From R-RK-3 sp963842775 (lineage in GTDB: Bacteria > Pseudomonadota > Alphaproteobacteria > Rhizobiales > Rhodomicrobiaceae): 64,000 bases of DNA. The notes under the pieces were generated by a model. It searched no databases, was not told the origin of the DNA, and saw nothing but the letters and a program-made list of their open reading frames with translations. The stretch is taken from assembly GCA_963842775.1 (NCBI GenBank), contig CAWJHQ010000006.1:62001-126000 (forward strand), given 5' to 3'. Both the position numbers and the translations under genes were made by a program. This document shows, piece after piece, positions 38,236 to 48,172 of this stretch (position 1 is its first letter; the number at the start of each line of letters is the position of its first letter).

Positions 38236-38646
38236 ATGGAGATCAAACGCATAGGTTCGCTGCCGTCCGCAAAGGGGCCGGCGGAGTATTTTACCGGCAC
38301 CGTGCGCATCAACTCCCGCTTTGGCGCGAGCGAACCGGGGCGCGCCGGCGGCGCCATTGTGACGTTTGAACCAGGTGCTCGCACGGCTTGGCATACTCAT
38401 CCCTTTGGCCAGACGTTGATCGTCACCTCGGGCTTAGGCTGGGCGCAACGCGAGGGCGGGCCGGTTGAGGAAATCCGGCCGGGCGACATCGTCTGGTTCG
38501 AGCCGGGTGAGAAGCATTGGCATGGTGCATCGCCAACGACGGCCATGACGCACATTGCCATTGCGGAAGCGCTGAATGGCAAAGCCGTCGACTGGATGGA
38601 AAAGGTCAGCGACGAGCAATACCAGGCCGGATCAAGGGGCGCCTGA
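38236..38646 (+). CDS. Cupin-domain protein
   Basis: A 136-residue single-domain cupin. Motif 1 has the metal ligands in GARTAWHTHPFGQTLIVTSGLGW (HxH and later residues), and motif 2 is RPGDIVWFEPGEKHWHGA with PGE and the second His. The family includes small dioxygenases, isomerases and the CMD-like quorum/carboxymuconolactone-associated cupins often annotated as (R)-mandelonitrile lyase-like. AAGGAG sits 7 bases before ATG 38236, so I reject the longer upstream frame. The next gene, a thioredoxin-reductase-like protein, follows by about 95 bases on the same strand. Confidence 0.83.
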   Translation: MEIKRIGSLPSAKGPAEYFTGTVRINSRFGASEPGRAGGAIVTFEPGARTAWHTHPFGQTLIVTSGLGWAQREGGPVEEIRPGDIVWFEPGEKHWHGASPTTAMTHIAIAEALNGKAVDWMEKVSDEQYQAGSRGA

Positions 38647-38740
38647 CCATGCCGAGCGCTACCGATACTCATGGGAACCTAAGGTTCCGCCCGCTGTTGC
38701 TGCGGATGTCGGTGGAGCCGGCAGAGCGGGGGAGCGGCCA

Positions 38741-39649
38741 GTGAAGCGCGACGCAATCATCGACTGCCTGATCGTCGGCGGCGGGCCGGCCGGCCTTACA
38801 GCCGCAACCTATCTCGGCCGCTACCGGCGCAGCGTGATGCTGGTCGATGCAGGCGAGAGCCGGGCGGCGCTGATTCCCGAAAGCCATAATTATCCCGGTT
38901 ATGCCGGCATAGCGGGCCGCGACCTGCTGAAGCTTCTGCGCCGTCAGGCCGGCGATTTCGGCGCCGAGCTTATCAACGGCCGGGTCGACGCGCTCGAGCC
39001 GGATGGCGATCAGCTCTTATTGGCCCGTTTAGGCGGCAGGACCGTGCGGGCGCGAAACGTGCTGCTGGCGACGGGTATCGTCGACAATGATCCTCCGCTT
39101 CCCGGCATCAGAATAGCGGTGCAGAAAGGCACGCTGCGCTACTGCCCGATTTGCGACGGCTATGAGGTGAGCGATCAGAGGATCGGCGTGTTTGGCCCGG
39201 TTCAGTCTGGCGGCAAGAAGGCGCTGTTTTTGCGGACGTATTCAGCGAAGGTGACACTCCTCCTCACCGAGGCGCCCACCGACGCCGATGGTGAAATGCT
39301 GCAAACGCTCGACGAATGCGGTGTGAATGTATCGTCCGCCTTGCGCTTCGATCTGGAGGAGCAGGGAACACAAATCGAGGCGCTGTTCACGGATGGCACC
39401 CGGCACGAATTCGACGTGATGTATCCGGCGCTTGGCTGCGAGGTGCGCTCCGGGCTGGCGACGGCGCTCGGGGCCACGACCGACGAGGCAGGCTGTCTGC
39501 TCGTCGACCCGCATCAACGCACCGCCGCGCCCGGTATTCTGGCGGCCGGCGACGTCGTCTCCGATCTGCATCAGTTGAGCGTCGCGGTCGGCCACGCCGC
39601 GATTGCAAGCACCGCGATCCACAACAGTCTGCCGCGCAATTTTCGCTGA
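38741..39649 (+). CDS. Thioredoxin-reductase-like FAD/NAD(P) oxidoreductase
   Basis: A 302-residue class II pyridine nucleotide-disulfide oxidoreductase. FAD-binding GGGPAGLTAATYLGR is at residues 13-27, redox CPICDGYEV (CxxC) near 132-140, and the C-terminal FAD motif APGILAAGDVVSDLHQLSVAVGHAA is present. The NAD(P) region (IGVFGPVQSGGKKALFLRTYS) has a degenerate GxGxxG, so it may be a specialised member rather than the housekeeping TrxB. GTG 38741 has GGGGGAG upstream. It is convergent with the VOC gene, 11 bases apart. Confidence 0.8.
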   Translation: MKRDAIIDCLIVGGGPAGLTAATYLGRYRRSVMLVDAGESRAALIPESHNYPGYAGIAGRDLLKLLRRQAGDFGAELINGRVDALEPDGDQLLLARLGGRTVRARNVLLATGIVDNDPPLPGIRIAVQKGTLRYCPICDGYEVSDQRIGVFGPVQSGGKKALFLRTYSAKVTLLLTEAPTDADGEMLQTLDECGVNVSSALRFDLEEQGTQIEALFTDGTRHEFDVMYPALGCEVRSGLATALGATTDEAGCLLVDPHQRTAAPGILAAGDVVSDLHQLSVAVGHAAIASTAIHNSLPRNFR

Positions 39650-39660
39650 GGCGGCGCCTT

Positions 39661-40017
39661 TTAGGTCATACAGACAGCTTCGATGTTGTTGCCGTCCGGA
39701 TCGGTCAGAAACGCCGCATAATAGGTCGGGCTGTAATCCTTCCTGACGCCGGGTTTGCCGTTGTCGCGGCCGCCGGCGGCTTTTCCTCCGCGGTGGAAGC
39801 GGTCGACCGCCTCGCGCTCGCCGGCTCGAAACGCGACATGCGCTCCGCCCGATGCCTTCCCGGCATAGAGGTAGAAGGAACTGCCGTCCTCCGCTGAAAA
39901 GCTCGCGCTCGTCTCGTCGCTCGATCCCGCTTCATAGCCGAGCGGCGCCAGCGCGGCTTTGTAGAATTTGATGCTTGCGTCCAGGTCTTTGACCTTCAAT
40001 CCGACGTGGTCGTACAT
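39661..40017 (-). CDS. VOC-family (glyoxalase-fold) protein
   Basis: A 118-residue single-domain protein. MYDHVGLKVKDLDASIKFYKAALAPLGYE starts a typical vicinal-oxygen-chelate fold, and the end DYSPTYYAAFLTDPDGNNIEAVC carries the usual metal-binding Glu position. The start is set by AAAGGAGG directly upstream of ATG 40017. It is downstream of the AraC regulator on the same strand with a 25-base gap, so the regulator is probably co-transcribed and may control it. Confidence 0.85.
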   Translation of the reverse strand: MYDHVGLKVKDLDASIKFYKAALAPLGYEAGSSDETSASFSAEDGSSFYLYAGKASGGAHVAFRAGEREAVDRFHRGGKAAGGRDNGKPGVRKDYSPTYYAAFLTDPDGNNIEAVCMT

Positions 40018-40042
40018 GCGAACCTCCTTTGCGTTCGCATCA

Positions 40043-40858
40043 TCATAGGAGGGGCGCGGCGAGCCGATCTTGGAAAATCTTGCGGTCTCCCTTGGCGAGG
40101 CCGCGAAATCGGCTCGGCGAAACGCCGGCAGCCAATCCGAATGTGCGCACGAAATTCGACAAATCGTTGAAGCCCACATCGAGGGCAATTTCGGTGATCG
40201 AGCGGTTTTCCTCCGCCAGCAGCGCCGCCGCCCGCTTGAGACGCGTGCGGACGAGATATTGATGCGGTGTCAGGCCCAGAACCTTGGCGAATAGCCGCAG
40301 GAAGTGGAAGGCGCTGAGGCCCGCGACTGCCGCGGCGTCTTCAAGGCTGATCGGTTCGCCCGCATTTGCATCGATCCAGAGCGCGGCTTCCACGGCGCGC
40401 CGCCGGTCACGCGCGGTGGCATGGACGCGCTTATCGCTGGCGCCTGAGGCGATCCGCAAAAAGCGGAGCGCCAGGAGAATGCCGGCTTCGTCGACGCCGA
40501 TATCGTTCGCGCCCTCGCCCGCGCCTTGCGCCAATTCGCCCAGCACCATCAATTCGGCGATGGGCGGCAGCGCTCCGCTTTCCCAAACCGCGCCGCCAGG
40601 GGTGATGTCATCGACAAAATCGTCCGCGAACTGGAACGACAGGCACTCGTCGCCGCAGGCATGATGCTCATGCGTGCACATATATTCGTCGTTGGGACGG
40701 CCGATCAGGACCGACCCGGCCACGAGTTCATGGAATTGGCCCCGCGTCCAGCAGCCGAAACTGCCCTTGCGTACGTAGGACAGTGAGTAGGCTGCATGAT
40801 GCTCGGTGAATGGCGGCGCATCCGGCCCGGCGCTGCACCGGTAATCGAACACGGTCAT
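40043..40858 (-). CDS. AraC-family transcriptional regulator
   Basis: A 271-residue protein. The N-terminal part is a cupin-like sensing domain (AAYSLSYVRKGSFGCWTRGQFHELVAGSVLIGRP), with a cluster CTHEHHACGDEC that could bind metal. The C-terminal AraC DNA-binding domain has two helix-turn-helices (SLEDAAAVAGLSAFHFLRLFAKVLG and SITEIALDVGFNDLSNFVRTF) around the signature TPHQYLVRTRLKRAAALL. ATG 40858 begins the sensing domain; the open frame extends further but without support. It precedes the VOC gene in an apparent two-gene operon. Confidence 0.87.
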   Translation of the reverse strand: MTVFDYRCSAGPDAPPFTEHHAAYSLSYVRKGSFGCWTRGQFHELVAGSVLIGRPNDEYMCTHEHHACGDECLSFQFADDFVDDITPGGAVWESGALPPIAELMVLGELAQGAGEGANDIGVDEAGILLALRFLRIASGASDKRVHATARDRRRAVEAALWIDANAGEPISLEDAAAVAGLSAFHFLRLFAKVLGLTPHQYLVRTRLKRAAALLAEENRSITEIALDVGFNDLSNFVRTFGLAAGVSPSRFRGLAKGDRKIFQDRLAAPLL

Positions 40859-40958
40859 CGACGGGACCCGCAAGGATGTCTTTCGCCTCAAGCATCCTGT
40901 GAATTTAGGTTGCAGGACGCAGCGCGGCAAGGATGCGGCTCGATTCCCATCGGCGCAT

Positions 40959-41687
40959 CTACTCCGGGCGGCGGGCCGCAAACACGGCGTGCTCCGCCTC
41001 GTCGGGATCTTCGACTGTCAGCCGGAGCGGCGTCAAGCCGGCAGCGCCGATCAGATCGAGCCAGGTACGCCGCGGGAACACACCGAGCCGATGGGTGTCC
41101 AACTCGGCGCGGGGCGGCTTTCCCGGCTCCCGCAGCAGAAAAACATAATCGACATCGTAGCTGTGGCCATCTTCGTTGATGCCGTGCGTCCATTCCAGAT
41201 AGCGGGCGCCGCGCCCGTCCGCGCCATCGACGCCGCCATAGTCGGTCCCTGCCCTCAATTGCTCCGTGACGGCATCCGGGATGAAGACGGCTAAACCGCC
41301 TGGCCTCAGATGTACGGCCGCCGTCATGATCGCGGCGCCGAGATCGGCTTCGCTTGTCATATAGCCGATCGCATCGTGAGCGAGCACGACATCGAATTCC
41401 CGGCCGAGCCGGAGGCTGCGCATATCGGCCGCAATATGCTCGGCCTCCTGGTTGATCCCACGGCTCAGCTTGAGCATATCCTCGGACAAATCGGTGAGCG
41501 TACAGGCAAAACGCTGCGTCAGATGCGATGCGAGATTGCCGCCGCCCGAGCCCAGTTCCAGGAGAGTCTTCGCGGTGCCGATATCCGCCGCGTCAACCAG
41601 ACGCAGGAAATGGTCCGCCTCGTCGACATATTCGCTGGGATGTGTAATGAGGTGGAACCAGGGTGCAAGATCGCGATATAGTCGCAT
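40959..41687 (-). CDS. Class I SAM-dependent methyltransferase
   Basis: A 242-residue protein with motif I LLELGSGGGNLASHL at residues 42-56 (SAM binding), the acidic end of beta 2 (CTLTDLSEDML) and motif IV FDVVLAHDAIGYM. The substrate is not evident. The N-terminus (MRLYRDLAPWFHLITHP) is typical of small-molecule methyltransferases. It lies upstream of the AraC gene on the same strand (about 100 bases) and is divergent from the RND adaptor. Confidence 0.83.
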   Translation of the reverse strand: MRLYRDLAPWFHLITHPSEYVDEADHFLRLVDAADIGTAKTLLELGSGGGNLASHLTQRFACTLTDLSEDMLKLSRGINQEAEHIAADMRSLRLGREFDVVLAHDAIGYMTSEADLGAAIMTAAVHLRPGGLAVFIPDAVTEQLRAGTDYGGVDGADGRGARYLEWTHGINEDGHSYDVDYVFLLREPGKPPRAELDTHRLGVFPRRTWLDLIGAAGLTPLRLTVEDPDEAEHAVFAARRPE

Positions 41688-41807
41688 TTGGTTACATTTA
41701 TGTCGGAATGATAGGACGTAATCCGCCCCTTCACGCGAGATTGCGTTGACAGTTCACGCTGCGCGAAGGAAACGATTTATAACGTAGAATAGCGTATGCC
41801 TTAAGGA

Positions 41808-42924
41808 ATGCTTGTTTTGCCACCAGTTCGCATTTGCTCTCCCTTCTTGCGTTCAAGACGCACCATGGCCGGTTGGATAGCTGTCAGCGTCCTCATGCTG
41901 GCGTTCGCGCCCGCGGCCTTGGCGCAGCAGGCAGCCGCTCCGCCAGCCGTGCCGGTCGAGGCCGCCAAGGTTGAGACCGGTCCCATGTCGGAGCGCATTA
42001 CGGCGCTCGGCAGCCTGCGTTCCGATCGAGTCCGTGATCGTCCGTTCCGAAGTCGCGGGGCGGGTCGTGGAGATCGGTTTTGAGGAAGGCCGTCCCGTCG
42101 AAAAGGGCATCGTGCTGCTGAAACTGGACAATTCGCTGAACCGGGCCGAAGTTGCCGACGCTGAGGCGCGGCTTGAACTCGCCAAGCGCAATTTCTCCCG
42201 TACGGAGGAGCTATTCGGCAATCAGGTCGCGACCGCCCGCTCGCGCGACGAAGCCCGTTCCAGCCTGGATGTCAGCACCGCGACGCTGGACCTGGCCAAG
42301 GTCCGGCTGGATAAGACCCGGCTTACTGCGCCCTTCGCCGGCATCGTCGGTCTGCGCCTCGTGAGTATCGGCGACTACATCACGGTGGGCCAACCCCTTT
42401 TCAATCTGGAGGATCTCGATCCGATCAAGGTCGATTTCCGCGTCGCGGAACGCTATCTGTCAGCCGTCAGGCCCGGTCAGGCGATCGAGATCAACGTCGA
42501 TGCCTATCCGGGACGCGTCTTTAAAGGCGAGGTGTTCGCCATCGACCCGCGCGTCGACGCGTCGGGACGAAGCGTGGTGATCCGCGCGCGCATCGGCAAT
42601 GAAGAGAAACTGCTCAGACCTGGCCTTTTTGCCCGCGTGACGCTGATCCTCGAGCTCAAGCCGGATGCCCTTACCGTTCCCGAACAGGCGTTGATGCCAC
42701 GCGGCGACGACCAGTTCGTCTATAAGGTCATCGACGGCAAGGTGAAACAGACGAAGGTGACGATCGGCACGCGCCGCGACGGGCGGGTCGAAATCGTCGA
42801 CGGGCTCGGGCGCGAGGATGTGGTCGTCACCGCCGGACAGCAAAAGATCCGCGACGGCGGGGCCGTGCAGGTGCAAGACGAAGCCAGGGGCGGCGATAAC
42901 GGCAGCACCGGCAAGGGAGCCTGA
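41808..42924 (+). CDS. RND efflux periplasmic adaptor subunit (one frameshift as given)
   Basis: A membrane-fusion protein linking an RND pump to an outer-membrane channel. A signal/anchor segment (AGWIAVSVLMLAFAPAALAQQ) is followed by the biotinyl-lipoyl half-motif SEVAGRVVEIGFEEGRPVEKG, an alpha-hairpin (ADAEARLELAKRNFSRTEELF), LTAPFAGIVGLRLVSIGDYI and the beta-barrel domain. One extra C near 42020 splits the N-terminus from the rest; repair gives 372 codons. ATG 41808 or ATG 41865 could be the start, since neither has a strong ribosome binding site. The permease follows after 5 bases. Confidence 0.87.
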
Positions 42925-42929
42925 GTTAA

Positions 42930-45900
42930 GTGATCATCTCCGATGTCTCGATCCGGCGGCCGGTCTTCGCGACGGTGATGAGCCTCGTGCTGGCGTTGCT
43001 GGGCCTTGTCTCCTATCAGCGGCTCACCGTTCGCGAATATCCCAACATCGACCCGCCCGTGGTCACCGTGAACACCACCTATAAGGGCGCGGGCGCCGCG
43101 ATCATGGAATCGCAGGTCACGCAGGTGCTGGAGGACTCGCTGTCGGGCATCGAGGGGATCGATTTCATCACCTCGATCAACCGGCAGGAAAACAGCCAGA
43201 TCTCCATCCGCTTCAAGCTCAATCGCGATCCGGATTCCGCCGCCGCCGACGTGCGCGACCGGGTCGGGCGGGTGCGTGGCCGTCTGCCCGACGAGATCGA
43301 CGAACCGGTCATTCAGAAAGTCGAGGCCGACGCTCAGCCGATCATCTATCTCGCTTTTTTCAGCGACCGCCATTCGCCTCTGGAAATTACCGATTACGCC
43401 GACCGCTTCGTGAAGGACAAGCTGCAGACGCTCCCCGGCGTGGCCGAGGTGCGGATTTTCGGCGAGCGGCGCTATTCGATGCGCCTCTGGCTCGATCCGG
43501 AGCGCTTAGCTGCCTATAATCTGACGCCGCAGGATGTCGAGGACGCGCTGCGCCGCCAGAATGTCGAGGTCCCGGCCGGCCGCGTCGAGAGTGTGCAGCG
43601 TGAATTCACGGTGCTGTCGGAAACCGACATGCGCACCGCCCAGCAATTCAACAATATCGTGGTGAAGGAGGCGAACGGCTATCTGGTCCGCATGTCGGAC
43701 GTGGGCAAGGCCGAGATCGGGGCGCTCGACGAACGCCTCAATGTGCGTTTCAACGGCAAAAACGCGATTGCGATGGGCGTCGTCAAGCAGGCGACCGCCA
43801 ATCCGCTCGACGTCTCGAACGCGGTGCGCGGTGAACTGCCCGCCATCATGAGTTCGGTTCCCGAGGGGATGAAGGTCGAGGTCGCGCACGATAAATCCGT
43901 CTTCATCGATAAATCGGTGAAGAATGTTTACAAGACCATCAGCGAAGCCGTCGTGCTGGTGGTGCTGATCATCTTCATCTTCCTGCGCTCGCTCAGGGCG
44001 ACGATCATTCCGCTGGTGACGATACCGGTGTCGCTGATCGGCGCCTTTGCGCTGATGTTCGCGCTCAACTTCTCCATCAATACGCTCACGCTTCTTTCCC
44101 TGGTTTTGGCCATCGGGCTCGTGGTGGACGATGCCATCGTCATGCTGGAGAACATTTTCCGCCATGTGGAGGAGGGCAAGACGCCGAAGCAGGCCGCCTT
44201 CATCGGCAGCCGCGAGATCGGCTTTGCGGTCATCGCGATGACGCTGACGCTCGTCGCGGTCTATGTGCCGATCGGCTTCATGGCGGGTTCGACCGGCCGG
44301 CTGTTCACGGAATTCGCCTGGACGCTCGCCGGCGCGGTGCTGGTCTCCGGCTTCGTCGCGCTCACCCTGACGCCGATGATGTGTTCAAAGCTGCTGAAGT
44401 CCGATGTGAAGCACGGCCGTCTCTATATGGCCATCGAATGGTTTCTGCGCGGCCTGATCAACGGCTACCGCGCTACCCTGCGCCTGTCGATGAAAGTGCG
44501 CCCGCTGGTGCTGCTGATCGGTCTCGCTGTCGCCGGGTCGAGCTATTTCATTTTCAACCTGCTGAAATCCGAGCTGGCGCCCTACGAGGATCAGGGCACC
44601 GTGGTCACCATTTTCCTGGCTCCGGAAGGCTCGACCATCGACTACACCGATAAATATGCCAAGCAGCTCGAAGCGATCTTCGCCGATACAAAGGATGTCG
44701 ACCGTTATTTCGTCGTCTCCGGCAGTCCGGTCGTGTCGCAGGGCATCGGCTTCGTCAAAACGACGCCCTGGAGCGAGCGCACCCGCAGCCAGCAGGCCAT
44801 CGCCGAGGAATTGCGCCCCAAACTGTTCGCCGTGCCCGGCATCATGGCATTCCCCGGCAATCCGCCGCCGCTCGGGCAGAGCGTGCGCGACAAGCCGATC
44901 GCCTTCGTGGTCCAGACGACGCTGTCCTATGACAAGTTGCAGGAACTGGTCGATGCCATGATGGCGAAGGCCCAGCAAAATCCCAACTTCACCAATCTGG
45001 ACACCGACCTGAAGCTCAACACGCCGCAGCTCAATATCACCGTCGACCGCGAGAAGGCCGCCGATCTCGGCATCCAGGTCGAGACGCTGGGACGAACGCT
45101 GGAAACCTTGCTCGGCGGGCGGCAGGTGACCCGCTTCAAGCGAGAGGGCGAGCAGTATGATGTGATCGTGCAGGTGGCCAATGTCGACCGCCGTAATCCG
45201 GAGGATCTGCGCCGCATCTATGTTCGCGGCTCGCGCGGCGACGTGATCCCGCTCTCCAATCTCATCCAGGTCCGCGAGACCGTGGCGCCGAAGGAGCTGA
45301 ACCACTTCAACCAGCTGCGCTCTGCGACCATCAGCGCGCATCTGGTGCCCGGCTATACGATCGGCGAGGGCCTCGATTTCATGGACAAGGCCGCCGACGA
45401 GATTCTCAAGGGCAAGGCGCAGACCGACTATGCCGGCCAGTCGCGCGAATTCAAGGAATCCACCTCCGACATCTATTTCACCTTCCTTCTGGCGCTTGCA
45501 TTCATCTATCTCGTGCTGTCGGCGCAGTTCGAGAGCTTCCGCGATCCGCTGATCATCATGCTGACCGTGCCGCTCTCGATGACCGGCGCGCTGCTCGCGC
45601 TTTGGTGGAGCGGCGGTACGCTCAACATCTACAGCCAGGTGGGGCTGGTGACGCTGATCGGCCTGATCACCAAGCACGGCATTCTGATCGTGGAATTTTC
45701 CAACCAGCTGCGCGCCACCGGCAAGCCGACAATTGACGCGGTCGTCGAATCCGCGGGATTGCGGCTGCGGCCGATCCTGATGACCACTGGTGCGATGGTG
45801 CTCGGCGCAGTGCCGCTGGCGCTCGCAACCGGCGCGGGCGCGGAAAGCCGCCAGGATATCGGCTGGGTGATCGTCGGCGGGCTGCTGGTGGGCACCTTTT

Positions 45901-46022
45901 TCACCCTGTTCGTCATCCCGGTGGTCTACACCTACCTCGCCGGCCCGGTGAACCTGGAAGCGCATCAGCCGCTCGAAGAGCATGCAGCGCCACCAGCCTA
46001 CGGTGCGGCGCCAGCCGAATGA
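42930..46022 (+). CDS. RND efflux transporter permease (HAE1 family)
   Basis: A 1030-residue intact inner-membrane pump of the AcrB/MexB type. The N-terminal helix SIRRPVFATVMSLVLALLGLVSY is standard. Helix 4 carries the proton-relay double Asp (GLVVDDAIVMLENIFRH); helix 10-11 has the Lys-containing LIGLITKHGILIVEFSNQL. Two large periplasmic loops follow TM1 and TM7. GTG 42930 starts 5 bases after the adaptor stop, so the pair is an operon; no TolC-like gene is attached. Substrate range cannot be read from sequence. Confidence 0.94.
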   Translation: MIISDVSIRRPVFATVMSLVLALLGLVSYQRLTVREYPNIDPPVVTVNTTYKGAGAAIMESQVTQVLEDSLSGIEGIDFITSINRQENSQISIRFKLNRDPDSAAADVRDRVGRVRGRLPDEIDEPVIQKVEADAQPIIYLAFFSDRHSPLEITDYADRFVKDKLQTLPGVAEVRIFGERRYSMRLWLDPERLAAYNLTPQDVEDALRRQNVEVPAGRVESVQREFTVLSETDMRTAQQFNNIVVKEANGYLVRMSDVGKAEIGALDERLNVRFNGKNAIAMGVVKQATANPLDVSNAVRGELPAIMSSVPEGMKVEVAHDKSVFIDKSVKNVYKTISEAVVLVVLIIFIFLRSLRATIIPLVTIPVSLIGAFALMFALNFSINTLTLLSLVLAIGLVVDDAIVMLENIFRHVEEGKTPKQAAFIGSREIGFAVIAMTLTLVAVYVPIGFMAGSTGRLFTEFAWTLAGAVLVSGFVALTLTPMMCSKLLKSDVKHGRLYMAIEWFLRGLINGYRATLRLSMKVRPLVLLIGLAVAGSSYFIFNLLKSELAPYEDQGTVVTIFLAPEGSTIDYTDKYAKQLEAIFADTKDVDRYFVVSGSPVVSQGIGFVKTTPWSERTRSQQAIAEELRPKLFAVPGIMAFPGNPPPLGQSVRDKPIAFVVQTTLSYDKLQELVDAMMAKAQQNPNFTNLDTDLKLNTPQLNITVDREKAADLGIQVETLGRTLETLLGGRQVTRFKREGEQYDVIVQVANVDRRNPEDLRRIYVRGSRGDVIPLSNLIQVRETVAPKELNHFNQLRSATISAHLVPGYTIGEGLDFMDKAADEILKGKAQTDYAGQSREFKESTSDIYFTFLLALAFIYLVLSAQFESFRDPLIIMLTVPLSMTGALLALWWSGGTLNIYSQVGLVTLIGLITKHGILIVEFSNQLRATGKPTIDAVVESAGLRLRPILMTTGAMVLGAVPLALATGAGAESRQDIGWVIVGGLLVGTFFTLFVIPVVYTYLAGPVNLEAHQPLEEHAAPPAYGAAPAE

Positions 46023-46030
46023 TGTGCACC

Positions 46031-46136
46031 CAGAGTATCCAGCAAAGTGGATACCGGTTTGCGCCGTGAAAATGCGACAAAACAAAGAGCTAGAGCGGAC
46101 CCGTTCCGATTCAATCGGAACGGAGATCGGCTCTAG
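46031..46136 (-). repeat. Dispersed two-hairpin repeat, copy B
   Basis: Opposite orientation to copy A and the copy closest to it in sequence: AGCAAAGTGGATACCGGTTTGCG core, TGCGACAAAACAAAGAGC spacer, then the palindrome CCGTTCCGATTCAATCGGAACGG ending CTCTAG. It lies directly downstream of the RND permease stop. Confidence 0.75.
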
Positions 46137-46214
46137 GTGTGACGCATAGGGCTGAGCGCCGCCCCAAATAGCTGCCGTCCAGCACCAGTCATGCTGGACA
46201 GAAATCCAACCTTG

Positions 46215-46610
46215 TCAGCGCGTGATGAGGCCCTGACTAATGTCCACCTTCGAGTTGCTGACCGTGTACTGTTGAACAATCTTGCTCTTGTTGAACAGTA
46301 TAACGATCGACTTTTTATCCCCCTCAGCGCCACTATGGATCAGATTGACGTAAGGGATGAAATTCGTCGGCTTTGGCTCCAGCCTGGAGAATTCATATTC
46401 CCAGGATTCATTGCCGCTGTCGGTGAAGGACGTTTTGATCGGATCGCCGTAAAGCTTGCGGACGTCTGCCTGTGTCGTTTGTCCCTTGACCAATTGAGCA
46501 GAAACGCTTTCTTGCGTTGCATCGGCAATGCGCTCATTGCCCACGCTGGCGCAGCCCGCCGCTGCCAGACTTACCCATAAGACTGACACTGTAGTAAAAA
46601 TGTAACGCAT
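46215..46610 (-). CDS. SmpA/OmlA (BamE-like) domain lipoprotein
   Basis: A 131-residue protein with a lipoprotein signal (VLWVSLAAAGCASVG, lipobox AAGC). The mature part holds the SmpA/OmlA pattern: LVKGQTTQADVRKLYGDPIKTSF then ESWEYEFSRLEPKPTNFIP. The fold is BamE-like, but single-domain lipoproteins of this type are common and need not belong to the BAM complex. ATG 46610 has a G-rich Shine-Dalgarno-like stretch before it; a second ATG three codons upstream (46619) is also possible. Confidence 0.82.
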   Translation of the reverse strand: MRYIFTTVSVLWVSLAAAGCASVGNERIADATQESVSAQLVKGQTTQADVRKLYGDPIKTSFTDSGNESWEYEFSRLEPKPTNFIPYVNLIHSGAEGDKKSIVILFNKSKIVQQYTVSNSKVDISQGLITR

Positions 46611-46619
46611 GCCCCCCAT

Positions 46620-47073
46620 CCCCGGTAATTATGCGAAATATTCTGCCGCCCAGACCTCAATGGTCTGGAATGACGAGACGCACCATTGAGCTGGGGCGCC
46701 CGCAATGTATCCGCGGCGGCGCTCATATACTGCCTAAACCGGGCCACAGGGAAGATTATTCTCTATGTTATAACATGAATTGCAGAACATATTTCCATAA
46801 TACTTCATTGCTCTATCCATCCAAAGCTATCGCTAGCACGATGTCTTGGCTTACGAACCGCGAAGGTGCACGCTCGGGATGCCCCCCATCGATGGCTTCT
46901 ACAACCACTCCGGCGTGCTATTCAGCAGTCCTTACAGTTCGAAAGACCGGTGATAACTGACGAAAATCCCCTCCGCTAAAGTAAGCCAAGTCCATTCAAT
47001 TGCTGGCGTTTCGGCTGGTGACATGCGACTTTAGTCGCGTAAGCATGTCACAAAACAATGGGAGCAGAAACGC
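46620..47073. other. Intergenic stretch with a perfect 12-bp palindrome
   Basis: About 450 bases between divergent genes (lipoprotein and cyclase). ATGTTATAACAT at 46765-46776 is a perfect palindrome in an AT-rich stretch and could be an operator or part of a promoter. Nothing else is recognisable. Confidence 0.4.
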
Positions 47074-48172
47074 ATGAGAGTTCCATTACTCGCCGGCGCG
47101 GTCCTCGTTGCCTTCATGGGCTCGGCATTGGCGCAGGCGCTACCGGGGCCGTCGAGCGACAAGCCGCTCGAAGAAAAATGGGCGCCATCCAAATGGGGGG
47201 CCACCGACAGGGCCGGCTCGGCCAATCACACCAAGAACCCGGAGAATATCAAGCGGGCACTCGGCACCGTGAAGCAGTTCAAATCGCTGACGGTCGGCAA
47301 ATACTATCATCGCGAGATGGTCACTTTCGGCGCCCGCGGATGGAATTTGTCAATTCCTGGAACACCAACCGGAGGCCCGTTCGGCAAGAACGGGATGGTC
47401 TATCACGACGAGATGGTGACCGCCGAAATCGGCCAGATAGGCACCCAGTTCGACGGCCCCGGCCATATCGGGGTGAACACCTCCAAGGGCATATTCATGT
47501 ACAATGGCAGCATGTACCCGCAATCCTATGAGCACGGTGCGGGCGGGCGCGTGCTCGGCATGGGCCCGAACGGGGTGGAAAATGTCGGCGAACTGGGCTT
47601 CGTCTGCCGCCTGGTCGTGCTCGACGCGGTAGCTTACCGCAAATCGCAAGGCAAGATCCCCGCGGATGCCGAGATGCTGCCGATCCCGAAGGCGGCCGGC
47701 GAAGCGGGCATCATCACGGCTGACGACGTGCAGGCCATCGTGAAGGCGCAAGGGCTCGGCGAGATCGCCGCCGGGGACTGCGTGGCGCTTCATACCGGCC
47801 AGGGCAATAGCTGGAGCAATGACCGCTACAAGACCATGACGTCCGAACAGCGCAGGGCCGCGAAAGCTCTGTTTGATCAAGGCGAACCGGGCTTCGGCGT
47901 AAGCGCCTGCCGTTATTTCGGCGAGCGCAACATCGCGCTTACCATGGGCGACACCTCAGCCAATGACTCACAGCCGGCGGGGGAGGATGGCGTGGATTTC
48001 GCTGTTCCGTGCCATACCGAGAAGCCAGACTCGGCTTGGTCTCTGGAACCTGGAGAACATCGACACCAAGTCGCTCGTCGACGCCAAGGTGCTGGAAGGC
48101 GCCTTCATCTGGGCGCCGCTGAAGATGATCGGCGCGACCGGCTCGCCAGGCAACCCGATCGTGCTGTACTGA
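47074..48172 (+). CDS. Secreted cyclase-family protein (kynurenine-formamidase-like; one frameshift as given)
   Basis: A protein of 366 codons after removal of one A near 48022. A signal peptide (LLAGAVLVAFMGSALAQ) precedes a cyclase/KynB-like domain: IGTQFDGPGHIG (His and Asp metal ligands), CVALHTGQGNSW, ALTMGDTSAND, and after the repair LGLWNLENIDTKSLVDAKVLEGAFIWAPLKM with the C-terminal end GSPGNPIVLY. Family members hydrolyse formamides or lactones with bound metal ions. Export is unusual for KynB and suggests a different periplasmic substrate. No operon partner. Confidence 0.8.

Noticed and set aside
42930..46022. Assigning a drug-specific name (acrB, mexB) to the RND permease
   Set aside because: HAE1-family membership is clear, but substrate or orthology cannot be decided from the sequence alone.
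44385..46085. 566-codon open frame on the minus strand under the RND permease
   Set aside because: It is antisense to a complete, motif-rich RND permease. Its translation is rich in His, Arg and Gln as expected for a shadow frame in high-GC DNA, and it matches no family.
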